Below, piece by piece: positions 35,537 to 43,031 of a stretch of 64,000 bases of DNA (position 1 is its first letter; each line of letters begins with the position of its first letter). The DNA is from Brevundimonas sp. LM2 (lineage in GTDB: Bacteria > Pseudomonadota > Alphaproteobacteria > Caulobacterales > Caulobacteraceae). The stretch lies in the NCBI RefSeq assembly GCF_002002865.1, contig NZ_CP019508.1, positions 1,642,501-1,706,500 of the forward strand, given 5' to 3'. The notes under the pieces are model-generated. The model searched no databases. It was not told the origin of the DNA and saw only the letters and a program-made list of their open reading frames with translations. Made by a program: the position numbers and the translations under genes.

Positions 35537-35920
35537 CTAGGCGGCCGGCGCTGCCGCCTGTTCGCTCACCGACGTCACCGCGCACCGCACCACCCGGCGG
35601 CTGGCGCTTGCGCGGAACAAGACCCGTGCGATACCCGGCTGGTCGCCCACACAGAGCTGGCCGGACGGCCGCGACTCCACAGCGATCACCTGGGCCCAGG
35701 CGACGTCGTCGCAGGACGGCCCACTCAGCGCCAGGTCATAGTCCCGCGCCCCGGCCGAGACCCGCACCGCGGACCCCTCAAGCTCCGAGAAGCCGCTGAC
35801 CAGGCTGACGTTGAAGCACCGGCGCGCGTCGCCCGCTGAGGCCCCTGTGTCGACCGAGCCGGTCGGCGCACACCCCCCGACGGCGGCGAGCAGAACAATC
35901 AAACCCAGGCGGCGTGTCAT
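35537..35920 (-). CDS. DUF6491-like lipoprotein
   Basis: A 127-aa protein with a lipoprotein signal (MTRRLGLIVLLAAVGGC). The mature part (RRCFNVSLVSGFSELEGSAV, RDYDLALSGPSCDDVAWAQV, GQLCVGDQPGI) fits the DUF6491 pattern with its two conserved Cys pairs. Function unknown; such proteins are common in Caulobacterales and Sphingomonadales. Leftward, upstream of the large lipoprotein gene. Confidence 0.75.
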   Translation of the reverse strand: MTRRLGLIVLLAAVGGCAPTGSVDTGASAGDARRCFNVSLVSGFSELEGSAVRVSAGARDYDLALSGPSCDDVAWAQVIAVESRPSGQLCVGDQPGIARVLFRASASRRVVRCAVTSVSEQAAAPAA

Positions 35921-35976
35921 CGACAGTCTCCCTAGCGCTTACGGTCTAAACGTCCGGGCCGCCTTCGCCCCGCATC

Positions 35977-36081
35977 CTATTCTACCCAGCCCCAGACCGT
36001 CAGGCCGATGGATAGGCCGGTCACGACCACCTGGGCGGCGATCAGGCCGATCTCGATCCGGTCCGGTTTGCGCCGCCTCAT
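35977..36081 (-). CDS. Tiny membrane protein, 34 aa
   Basis: The ATG overlaps the stop of the SH3/excalibur gene by 4 bases (ATGA). The protein is MRRRKPDRIEIGLIAAQVVV followed by TGLSIGLTVWGWVE: a basic N terminus and one membrane helix. Coupled translation and the clean topology support it being real despite its size. No function known. Confidence 0.5.
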   Translation of the reverse strand: MRRRKPDRIEIGLIAAQVVVTGLSIGLTVWGWVE

Positions 36082-36626
36082 TCGCAGCCCACCCCGTCGC
36101 CGTCCCGATCCAGCCGGGAGGCATAGCCGGGATCGCCGGCATAGACCGGTGCCGCGCCGGCCGCGCGCGCCGCCGAACAGTTGGCGTAGTAAGCGCCTTG
36201 CGACGACCGGGCCGCGCGCCGTCCGCCGCTTGCGTTGTCGCCGCCCGAGTACAGGGCCTGGGGGCGCGGCACCGGCGGGGGAGGGGCCGGCGGGCGGGGC
36301 GACTGACCCAGGAACTCCCGCTTCACCCAGCAGTCCGGTTCGCTCAGCCGGGCCCAGCCGTTGGCTTCCTCGACGACGCCGACCAGGGCGGCGTCTCGGA
36401 GCCGGGCAACTGCGGCGCTTCCGGTCGACGCCTCCGTCCGGCAATTCAGACGGTCGGTGCGGACATAGAGATATTGCACAGGTCGGGTCGCCTCGGACGC
36501 GACGCTGGCTTCGCCCTTGTTGCCGGGGTCCCCCCCGGGCCCGCCGCCGCAGCGGCTGACCAGGGCGACGCCCAGGACCGCCGCCACCGCCCATCCGGCC
36601 CAGGCCGGTGTCTTGGGTCCCGCCAT
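36078..36626 (-). CDS. Membrane/lipoprotein with SH3-like and excalibur domains
   Basis: A 182-aa protein. The N terminus is a hydrophobic anchor ending at a Cys (AVAAVLGVALVSRC). An SH3-like domain follows (QYLYVRTDRLNCRTEASTGS, VGVVEEANGWARLS, CWVKREFL). A Pro-rich spacer leads to a C-terminal excalibur calcium-binding motif (YYANCSAARAAGAAPVYAGD, then SRLDRDGDGVGCE). It should sit in the periplasm and bind calcium or cell-wall material. A 34-aa membrane protein gene overlaps its stop. Confidence 0.85.
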   Translation of the reverse strand: MAGPKTPAWAGWAVAAVLGVALVSRCGGGPGGDPGNKGEASVASEATRPVQYLYVRTDRLNCRTEASTGSAAVARLRDAALVGVVEEANGWARLSEPDCWVKREFLGQSPRPPAPPPPVPRPQALYSGGDNASGGRRAARSSQGAYYANCSAARAAGAAPVYAGDPGYASRLDRDGDGVGCE

Positions 36627-36756
36627 TAATCTCCCCCTCCGACGTCATTCAATCCGCAAGTCATGCGGGTGTCCACCGCTTCCTGCGTGTGGACTCTGCG
36701 GGCGAATCGCCGGCATTTCGATTCGCTGGAATTGTCCAGCCTGGAGACAAAACGAC

Positions 36757-36906
36757 ATGACCAAGGTCAGCCCCTGGCACTCGATCAAGCAAACGGTGCA
36801 TCACGACAACACCAACTGCAACACGGGCAACAATATCGAAAAAGAGAACCGGCAGTCCGGCACGGGCGGCAAGCCGCGCTGCGCCGAATGCGCCCGCCTG
36901 TCCTGA
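36757..36906 (+). CDS. Conserved small protein, 49 aa, Cys/Asn-rich
   Basis: MTKVSPWHSIKQTVHHDNTN continues CNTGNNIEKENRQSGTGGKP and ends RCAECARLS. I recognise this as a type of very short conserved protein with VHH-N-TxCNTGNNIE and a C-terminal CxxC, likely binding a metal. GGAGA precedes the ATG. Function unknown. Confidence 0.75.
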   Translation: MTKVSPWHSIKQTVHHDNTNCNTGNNIEKENRQSGTGGKPRCAECARLS

Positions 36907-37035
36907 CCACCATTGTCCTGACTGCCTGAGATTTGCCCGGTCTCAGGCGCGAAGGCTTCGGAGCTGGGTTCGGATGACTGACGCGCGTGGCGAGGGGTGA
37001 GACAAAAACAATCGCGAGAAAAACGCTTCCCATCC

Positions 37036-37051
37036 TGTGACAAATGTCGCA
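37036..37051. promoter_or_regulatory. Candidate BlaI-type operator
   Basis: TGTGACA (37036-37042), two bases, TGTCGCA (37045-37051): an inverted repeat with one mismatch, 31 bases upstream of the BlaI-like start. A further TGTCGCA occurs at 37061-37067. BlaI/MecI repressors bind dyads of the TACA/TGTA class, so this is a plausible autoregulatory site. Confidence 0.45.
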
Positions 37052-37081
37052 TGTTACGCCTGTCGCAGATCAGGAAGCGCC

Positions 37082-37465
37082 ATGATCGAATCCCTGCCCC
37101 GTCGCGAGCGCGAGGTTTTTGAAACCCTCTGCCGGCTCGACCAAGCGACCGCCGTTCAGGTGCGCCAAGCGCTCCAAGATGCGCCGAGCGACTCTTCGGT
37201 CCGCACCCTGTTGGGACGCCTGGTGGCCAAGGGGCTGGTGGCCCATCGGGCGGAAGGCCAGACCTACGTCTATGCCCCGGTTCCCCAGCCCGCCAGCGTG
37301 GCGCGTTCGGCGCTCCGTCGCCTGGTCGAGACCTTCTTCGACGGCTCGGCCGCCAATACGGCCACGGCACTGATGGATCTGGGCCCGCTCGAGCCCGAGG
37401 AGGTCGCTGCCCTCCATCGCGCCATCGACGCGGCGCAGGTCCGCCGCACCGGAGACCGGTCATGA
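37082..37465 (+). CDS. BlaI/MecI/CopY-family repressor
   Basis: A 127-aa winged-helix protein (MIESLPRREREVFETLCRLD, ATAVQVRQALQDAPSDSSVR, TLLGRLVAKGLVAHRAEGQT) with the C-terminal dimerisation part VARSALRRLVETFFDGSAAN. The start at 37082 fits the family better than the upstream frame extension. It overlaps the M56 gene by 4 bases, and the membrane peptidase should inactivate it on sensing a signal. The controlled genes may be just this pair or may include downstream genes. Confidence 0.92.
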   Translation: MIESLPRREREVFETLCRLDQATAVQVRQALQDAPSDSSVRTLLGRLVAKGLVAHRAEGQTYVYAPVPQPASVARSALRRLVETFFDGSAANTATALMDLGPLEPEEVAALHRAIDAAQVRRTGDRS

Positions 37466-39108
37466 GCCCGGAATTCGCCCTTGATCTGGCCTGGAAATCC
37501 GCTGTCCTCGCCGGCCTCATTCTCATCGCCACGCTGCTGCTGCGCGGCCGGAGGGCCGCGGATCAGGCCCAGCTGCTGCGGCTCGGCGCGGCACTTCTGC
37601 TGGCCTGGCCAGGGCTCGCCCTCCTGCTCCCGCCGCTCAGTCTCCCTTTCGGCCTTCAGGGGCTGGTGGACCTGGTGACCTGGGGGGGCGACCCTTCGCC
37701 CGGGCCGGCGGCCCCCCTCCAAAATCCCGGGATCGTCGTGCACGCGACCGCCGTCGCTGCCCGCGACAGTGGCTGGCCGCCAATCCTCCCTGGGTCTGGA
37801 GATCCCCAGATGCTCTGGCAGGGTCTTGGGATCGTCTATAGCCTGGGCGTCGCCATCCTGATCGTTCGCCTCGCCGTCGGCGTCGCCGTCCTGTCCGTCT
37901 GGACCCGGAGAGGCGAGGCGGTTACCGATCCGGTCTGGACCGAGGCCCTGACCCGCCAGTTGAACGGCCGTGGCCGACCTCGCCTCGTCGCCGCGCAACG
38001 TGCGCGGGGACCGCTCAGCTGGGGTCCGGGACGGGGCGTTATCCTCCTCTCTCCCGCCGACATCACTCGGCCTGACGCCGCCGCCTGCGCCGACGCGGTG
38101 CTCGCCCATGAACTGGCGCATCTGTCGCGACGCGATTGGGGCTGGCTGGTGGTCTCGCGACTCGCCACGGCGGTCTACTGGTTCAATCCCCTGGTCTGGA
38201 GCCTCGCCCAGCGCCTCGCCGACCGGTCCGAGGAGGCGGCCGACGCCCTCGCCACTCACCGCATCGATGTTCCGACCTATGCCCGGGTGCTGGCGACCTT
38301 TGCCGACCGTCCCGGGGCTCGGGTTCCCGCCGCAGCGCTTGGGCCGCCGGCTCGCGCCCTGTCGCGCCGGATCTCTCGCCTGCTGGCGGGGTCCCCGCGC
38401 CGACCGGGCGATCGATCCTTGCTCACGATGGTCTCGCTCGGGTGTGTGGGTCTCGCCGTCTGTCTGTCCACCCTGGTCCTCGGCGATCCGTCCGCGAATG
38501 CTCTGACGCCCGCCAGCTTCGTCCGAACCCCCATCACGTCGGGTGGCGGCGTCGATACTGTCATCACGGTCCAGACGCCCGGTAGGTCACCCACCCTGCG
38601 GCCCGTCACGCTTCCGGCGACGGCAGAGGCGGCGGCGCAGCCTGAGCCCGTGGTGAACGCCGCCGCCGAGCCGAGGATGGATCCGCCGGCCGACGACGCG
38701 GATCGTCTGGAGGAGGAGCTGGACCGCCGGGAGCGGGCGCAGGAACGGCTCGATGACGAAGCGGATCGCCGCGCCGATGACGCTGATCGTCGGCTGCACC
38801 GGATCGCGGAAACCGCGGGGGCGATCGCCGACATCGAAGGGACCGCCCAGGAGTTCGACGCCACCGCCGACGAAATCGAGCGCGAGATCGCGGTCGAGCC
38901 GTCGATCTCGGCCGGCCGCCGGTCGCGGATGGCCAGCCGGGTCCCGGGTCTCCGCGCCCGGGCCGCAGACCTGCGCGACCAGGCAGCCGCGCTCCGCCGC
39001 GACCTAGTTCAACTTGAGAGCCCGCCCACCGCGACGCCGGTCGTCCGTTCGATCCCGACCCGCGCCGTCATCCCTGCCCCGTCCGGCATCCTCGTGGCCC
39101 CCGGCTAG
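37462..39108 (+). CDS. BlaR1-like M56 membrane metallopeptidase with coiled-coil C terminus
   Basis: A 548-aa protein. Membrane helices lie near residues 10-30, 35-55, 115-140 and about 320. The zinc motif is VLAHELAHLSRRDW with a downstream ERSEEAAD-like segment (DRSEEAADALATHR). Unlike BlaR1 there is no C-terminal penicillin-binding sensor domain. Residues about 400-530 are instead an Asp/Arg/Glu-rich coiled coil (DDADRLEEELDRRERAQERL; ADDADRRLHRIAETAGAIAD). It should cleave the coupled BlaI-type repressor. The signal is probably not a beta-lactam. Confidence 0.88.
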   Translation: MSPEFALDLAWKSAVLAGLILIATLLLRGRRAADQAQLLRLGAALLLAWPGLALLLPPLSLPFGLQGLVDLVTWGGDPSPGPAAPLQNPGIVVHATAVAARDSGWPPILPGSGDPQMLWQGLGIVYSLGVAILIVRLAVGVAVLSVWTRRGEAVTDPVWTEALTRQLNGRGRPRLVAAQRARGPLSWGPGRGVILLSPADITRPDAAACADAVLAHELAHLSRRDWGWLVVSRLATAVYWFNPLVWSLAQRLADRSEEAADALATHRIDVPTYARVLATFADRPGARVPAAALGPPARALSRRISRLLAGSPRRPGDRSLLTMVSLGCVGLAVCLSTLVLGDPSANALTPASFVRTPITSGGGVDTVITVQTPGRSPTLRPVTLPATAEAAAQPEPVVNAAAEPRMDPPADDADRLEEELDRRERAQERLDDEADRRADDADRRLHRIAETAGAIADIEGTAQEFDATADEIEREIAVEPSISAGRRSRMASRVPGLRARAADLRDQAAALRRDLVQLESPPTATPVVRSIPTRAVIPAPSGILVAPG

Positions 39109-39221
39109 TCCACATAGCGCGCGAGGCCCGACCCCACGGGCCCGAGACCCCAACCTCGCTCTCTCGAAGATTTAACCCCGGCCGGTGCCTCCGCCGCGCC
39201 CTTCTGAGGCCTCATGTCTGC

Positions 39222-39464
39222 ATGACCGCCGCACGTTCCACCATCAAGGACGTCGCCCTGAGGGCCGGCGTATCGGTCGCGACGGTCTCGCGGTTTTTGA
39301 CCGGCGCCAACCGGGTCAAGCCCGCGACCCGGCTGCGGGTCGAGCACGCCATCGCCGAGCTCGCCTATGTCCCCGATCCGGCCGGTCGGGCCCTCAGCCT
39401 CCATCGCGCCCGGGCCGCCGACAAGACGGGCCCCGCCCCCTCCAACCCGAAAGATGAGCCATGA
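39222..39464 (+). CDS. Free-standing LacI-type helix-turn-helix protein, 80 aa
   Basis: The whole protein is a LacI-family DNA-binding headpiece (STIKDVALRAGVSVATVSRF, TGANRVKPATRLRVEHAIAE, LAYVPDPAGRALS) plus a short basic tail. The usual 270-residue sugar-binding domain is absent, and the stop overlaps the next start by 4 bases (ATGA), so it looks like a deliberate short gene and not a random truncation. It may act as a constitutive binder or a competitor of full-length regulators. Confidence 0.8.
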   Translation: MTAARSTIKDVALRAGVSVATVSRFLTGANRVKPATRLRVEHAIAELAYVPDPAGRALSLHRARAADKTGPAPSNPKDEP

Positions 39465-39802
39465 CCCTTCTCATCGCCCTGGCCGCCATGGCCCTCAGCC
39501 CCGCTCCGCCGGCCGCGCCCAAGCCCGACCCTGACCTCGGCGTGATTCGCGTGAGCGTGCAGGATCTCCGCCTCGACCGCCCCGCCGACCAAGACGTTCT
39601 GGTCGATCGCATCGACCGGTCCGTGGCCGCCTGGTGCGCCGTCCATGGTCCGGCGGTGACCCCGCACCACCACCGCTTCCAAAGGCAGTTCTGCCTGGAC
39701 GGCATGCGTGCCGAGCTCGTCCGGGCGCTCGATCGCGATCAGCGCCGCGCCTATGACGCGGGCTATCGGCGCCTCCGCTCAGCCAGGCCGAACGGCAGAT
39801 AG
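39461..39802 (+). CDS. UrrA-like small exported protein
   Basis: A 113-aa protein with a hydrophobic N terminus (MTLLIALAAMALSPAPPAAP). The body (DLRLDRPADQDVLVDRIDRS, VAAWCAVHGPAVTPHH, QFCLDGMRAELVRAL) has the two Cys and the helical pattern of small UrrA-like periplasmic proteins. Coupled to the LacI-type gene by a 4-base overlap. Function unknown. Confidence 0.65.
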   Translation: MTLLIALAAMALSPAPPAAPKPDPDLGVIRVSVQDLRLDRPADQDVLVDRIDRSVAAWCAVHGPAVTPHHHRFQRQFCLDGMRAELVRALDRDQRRAYDAGYRRLRSARPNGR

Positions 39803-40080
39803 CGCAACAAGCACCCGCTCAAGTCGCGCGGAAAGCATCAGCCTGTTGCCTTGGCCTTGCGTCCCGGATTCTGCGGGGCGGCCTTGGGTCGTCTCAATCC
39901 CACCAGCCGGGCGGTCGCCTTGTTTGGACGATTCCGATGATCCAGCTACGGTTGTCGTGAGACGCTCTAAAGGATCACGATGCCAGCTAGGAACGCATCA
40001 CGCGCGATCGAAAGACTAGGCCTGCGGGTCGCGCCGTTCGGTCCTGCGTCCGTCATGGCCCACGCGCCCGGAACCCCTCC

Positions 40081-40530
40081 ATGCCCCTCGGTCTGAGCCG
40101 GCAGGAGGTTCAGTGCGTCCAGCTTGCCGGCCAGGGCCTGCGCACCAAGGCCATCGCGCGCCAGCTGGGTCTGTCCGAACGCACCGTCTCCAACCACCTC
40201 GGCCGCGCCTATCGCAAGCTGGGGGTTCGCAACCGCGAGGCGGCGGCGGCGCGATTGACCCATTATTACTCAGAGCAAGAAACGGGTCTGTCGCCACCCC
40301 CGGAAGCCCCTGCAGATCGAGCGGTGTCCCGGCCGTCGCCGGTTCGGGATCGCGACAGCGGACTGGCGGCACTGTTTGGCCGGCTGCCCGCACCGCCGGC
40401 CGGTCCCCTCCGATTGGGGATCAGCCTCGGGATCGCGATCGTGATGGCGATGCTGTTCGCGGGGGTGGTGGTGGTGATGGGAGTGATCTCGGAACGCGCC
40501 TCGACCCTCGCGCCCGGCAACGGCCTCTAG
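40081..40530 (+). CDS. Membrane-anchored LuxR-type helix-turn-helix protein
   Basis: Residues 1-65 are a GerE/LuxR helix-turn-helix (LSRQEVQCVQLAGQGLRTKA, ARQLGLSERTVSNHLGRAYR, KLGVRNREAAAARL). A polar linker leads to a single membrane helix at about 113-136 (GISLGIAIVMAMLFAGVVVV). There is no receiver or ligand domain, so DNA binding is tethered to the membrane. The start has only a weak ribosome-binding site. Such proteins could read membrane state or be released by proteolysis. Confidence 0.8.
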   Translation: MPLGLSRQEVQCVQLAGQGLRTKAIARQLGLSERTVSNHLGRAYRKLGVRNREAAAARLTHYYSEQETGLSPPPEAPADRAVSRPSPVRDRDSGLAALFGRLPAPPAGPLRLGISLGIAIVMAMLFAGVVVVMGVISERASTLAPGNGL

Positions 40531-40573
40531 CGGACGCGCTGGACCTGACCCCTCGCTGAAGGCTTTTCCGACC

Positions 40574-40918
40574 ATGACCCATTACGCCACCGGCCTGCGC
40601 ATCGCCCGCGCCCTTCACGGCGCCGAACACGCCGTCGACGACGCCCTGCTCAAGACCGCGGCCCTGATCACGGAGATGGTCCAGGGCCGCAAGACCGCCC
40701 AGCTCGCCGCCGAGGTCGGCCAACCTGAGTTCGACCACGCCATGGAGATGATGACAGGCCTGGCCCAGGCGCGCCGCGCCGTCGTCGCCAACCACAAGGG
40801 CTTGTCGGCGGTCGCCGAGGCCCAGGGCATCGCTTGGCGTCGGGAAGGCACCCGAATGGACGGCCCCTTGGAACAGAAGGAGCGGCCGCCCTTGGGCCTG
40901 GTCGTCGCGGCCGCCTGA
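40574..40918 (+). CDS. Hypothetical helical protein, 114 aa
   Basis: A soluble, mostly helical protein (YATGLRIARALHGAEHAVDD, LLKTAALITEMVQGRKTAQL, EFDHAMEMMTGLAQARRAVV). The regular pattern of Ala/Leu resembles phasin-like bundles, but no family is certain. A GAAGG motif precedes the ATG. The following membrane-protein gene begins almost at its stop. Confidence 0.65.
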   Translation: MTHYATGLRIARALHGAEHAVDDALLKTAALITEMVQGRKTAQLAAEVGQPEFDHAMEMMTGLAQARRAVVANHKGLSAVAEAQGIAWRREGTRMDGPLEQKERPPLGLVVAAA

Positions 40919-40920
40919 CC

Positions 40921-41346
40921 TTGGGCTTCGTCAACACCCTCCAGATCGGCCTGACCGGGATCAGCTGTTTGATCCTGATCCTGCTGGTCTGGCAGGGTCG
41001 TGGGGCCGAACGCCTTGCCGCCCTAGCCCTGACGATGCTGATGTTCGGCTCTCCTCTCGTGGACACCGAATTCCGCCCCGGCATGGTGCTGCTGTCGACC
41101 ACCGCTCTCGTCTGGCTCGCCTGGCTCAGCCTCGCTCACGACCGTTGGTGGCTGATCCTCGCGGTCGCGCTCCAAGGGCTCGTCGTCGCCACCCATCTCT
41201 TGCCCTTCCTCGAACCCGAGACGCGGGTCTGGGGCGCGGTCACGGTGCGGTTGGCCCTCTGGGTCGCCTTGATGCTCATCGCCGTTCTCGGCGTCGCCGA
41301 AGCCCGCTGGGCCCCTTACGCGCGCCGTCTGCGCCCTCTGTCCTAG
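40921..41346 (+). CDS. Multi-pass membrane protein, unknown
   Basis: The frame is open from 40834, but a TTG at 40921 just after the upstream stop gives the sensible start (LGFVNTLQIGLTGISCLILI). The about 141-aa protein has four hydrophobic segments (ISCLILILLVW; RLAALALTMLMFG; MVLLSTTALVWLAWLSLA; LWVALMLIAVLGVA). Probably co-translated with the preceding gene. No family recognised. Confidence 0.6.
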   Translation: MGFVNTLQIGLTGISCLILILLVWQGRGAERLAALALTMLMFGSPLVDTEFRPGMVLLSTTALVWLAWLSLAHDRWWLILAVALQGLVVATHLLPFLEPETRVWGAVTVRLALWVALMLIAVLGVAEARWAPYARRLRPLS

Positions 41347-41383
41347 ACCGGCGCGCGATCACCCCCATTTGATTGGAGGCCCC

Positions 41384-41704
41384 ATGGCCCGATCCCACGT
41401 CCTTGCCCATCGCTCTGTCGCCGGGAGCGACCTCTGGACCCCCGAGACTGCCGCCGCCTTCTGGACCGATTGGGTCGATCGCTGCGACGAGACGGTCTGG
41501 GACCGGTTCATGGCCGCGGAGCAGTATCTTCTGGAACATCCGCCCGCCGACCTAAACCAGGCCGAGGTGCTGCTCACGGTCCTCATCGCCAATGCGGACG
41601 CCGGGGCTGACGCGGCACCGCTCCGCCGTCTGCAGGCGTTCCTCGCGGCCTTGGCAAACGACAAAACGAGCGCGAACCGCGATGTCCTTATCCTCAATGC
41701 TTGA
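41384..41704 (+). CDS. Hypothetical protein, 106 aa
   Basis: Starts MARSHVLAHRSVAGSDLWTP, 37 bases after the membrane-protein stop and with GGAGG upstream. It is soluble and helical with several tryptophans (AAAFWTDWVDRCDETVWDRF). No family recognised. It is the last gene before a terminator and a gap. Confidence 0.6.
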   Translation: MARSHVLAHRSVAGSDLWTPETAAAFWTDWVDRCDETVWDRFMAAEQYLLEHPPADLNQAEVLLTVLIANADAGADAAPLRRLQAFLAALANDKTSANRDVLILNA

Positions 41705-42024
41705 CCCGAGCCACGGCCGTCGGCGCGTGGCGCGGCACGCCCCTGCGGCCGGACCGGGCTCCGCTCGTTCGTTCCCCGGAGCCGTCCGCGCATCGGAACC
41801 CTCGCGGCGCTTCCTCCGGGTGTGAGCCCCCGGTGTCCAAGGAGCCGCCTCGCTGTCCTGCCAGCGGGGCGGCTTTCTTCATAAGGACGGGAGAGGGTCG
41901 TTGGGTGCGCGTCGAACCCAGCGCTCGCGCCCGCTGGTCGCGCCGCGGGCGCGAGCGTCACGCCAGAGTGCGGGCCGCCCGTGCGCCAGTCGTTCAATCC
42001 AACGAACCGCTGGAGCGCCCTGCC
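41705..42024. other. Intergenic gap with terminator
   Basis: A 320-base gap. The frame upstream of 42025 is open but its sequence (RGASSGCEPPVSKEPPRCPA) is not protein-like. The region holds the terminator at 41844-41880 and an imperfect G/C-rich inverted repeat around 41915-41960, with nothing else recognised. Confidence 0.5.
41844..41880 (+). terminator. Rho-independent terminator
   Basis: GCCGCCTCGCTG (41844-41855), loop TCCTGC, then CAGCGGGGCGGC (41862-41873), followed by TTTCTTC. A 12-bp stem with one G-T pair ends the 40.5-41.7 kb gene run. Confidence 0.8.
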
Positions 42025-42426
42025 ATGCTCGTCCTTGTTCTCCTGGTCGCTCTGCAGGCGGCCCCGCCGGCTACGACATCGAGCGCCCCGCCGCCCACAC
42101 CTGCGCCCCAGAGCGGGGTCGCGGTGACACCGCCGTCCCCGACTGCGCCCCCCAGCACGGCCGCGGCGGTTCCGCCGTCTCAATGCCGCAAGCCGCCGCT
42201 GCCGGATCGGATGGGGCTGACGGCCGAAGACGTCGCAGACACTGGGGAGCGGGCCCAGGCCTATGTCGAATGCCGCAGCCGCGAGCTGGAAACCCTCGGG
42301 CCCCGCGCCGAAGCCCTGATGACCGAGGCGCGTGCTCTGGCGGAAGGCCACAACGCCGGCGTCACCGAGATCAACGCCTTTATCGCCGACTACCGGGCCT
42401 GGGCCTTGGAGCACGGCGGCCAGTAG
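42025..42426 (+). CDS. Small exported Pro-rich protein
   Basis: A 133-aa protein with a short hydrophobic N terminus (MLVLVLLVALQAAPP), a Pro/Ala/Thr-rich spacer, and a helical C-terminal half with two Cys (SQCRKPPLPDRMGLTAEDVA, AYVECRSRELETLGPRAEAL). No named family recognised. It ends 25 bases before sigma factor gene A and may be transcribed with it. Confidence 0.6.
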   Translation: MLVLVLLVALQAAPPATTSSAPPPTPAPQSGVAVTPPSPTAPPSTAAAVPPSQCRKPPLPDRMGLTAEDVADTGERAQAYVECRSRELETLGPRAEALMTEARALAEGHNAGVTEINAFIADYRAWALEHGGQ

Positions 42427-42451
42427 CGGCCAGGCCGGGGGAGGGCAGGCC

Positions 42452-42985
42452 ATGGACAGTGCGGCGACCAAGACCAGCGAGGGCGGTCCCGACACCCCTG
42501 CCGCCGCCTATTTGAGGCTCTATGACCGGTTGAGGGCCTGGGCGGCGCGCCGCATCGCCGACCCGGACGCCGCTGAGGACATCGTCCAGGCCGCCTATCT
42601 GAGGCTTGCCGGCCGACCGGGCGGGGCGGATGAGCGGATGATCCAGTCCGAAGCCTTCGTCTATCGCATCGTGGGCAATCTCGCTCGTGACCACAGGCGA
42701 GACGCAGCGCGGCGCGGCTGGGACGGGGACGCCGCCTTGGCGGGTTTTCCCGACGCCACCCCTTCCGCCGAACGGCGGGTAATCGATCAGGCTCGGCTGC
42801 GGCGGGCTCTGGATCTGGCCGCGACCCTCCCACCCCGCTGCAGGGAGGTCTTCGTGCTGCGCAAGATTGAGGGTCTGGACCAAGCGACCATCGCCGAGCG
42901 TCTGGGCATCAGCCGAAACATGGTGGAAAAACACCTGCGTCGGGCCTTGGCCGAAATCTCCGCGGGTCTCGACGCCGTCGACTGA
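42452..42985 (+). CDS. ECF sigma factor, FecI-like (module A)
   Basis: A 177-aa sigma factor. Sigma region 2 is RLRAWAARRIADPDAAEDIVQAAYLRLAG; region 4 is LPPRCREVFVLRKIEGLDQATIAERLGISRNMVEKHLRRAL, the typical FecI wording. GGGAGGG precedes the ATG. It should be held inactive by the next gene, FecR-A, and direct transcription of receptor A once the receptor signals. Confidence 0.92.
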   Translation: MDSAATKTSEGGPDTPAAAYLRLYDRLRAWAARRIADPDAAEDIVQAAYLRLAGRPGGADERMIQSEAFVYRIVGNLARDHRRDAARRGWDGDAALAGFPDATPSAERRVIDQARLRRALDLAATLPPRCREVFVLRKIEGLDQATIAERLGISRNMVEKHLRRALAEISAGLDAVD

Positions 42986-43031
42986 AAACAATCTGTCACA
43001 AAAACCTCCTCTTTCGGCGGGTTGTGGCGTC

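Noticed and set aside
41701-42024. N-terminal extension of the 42025 gene by 108 codons
   Set aside because: The extension crosses a strong terminator and has no protein-like pattern; a hydrophobic signal-like start lies at 42025.
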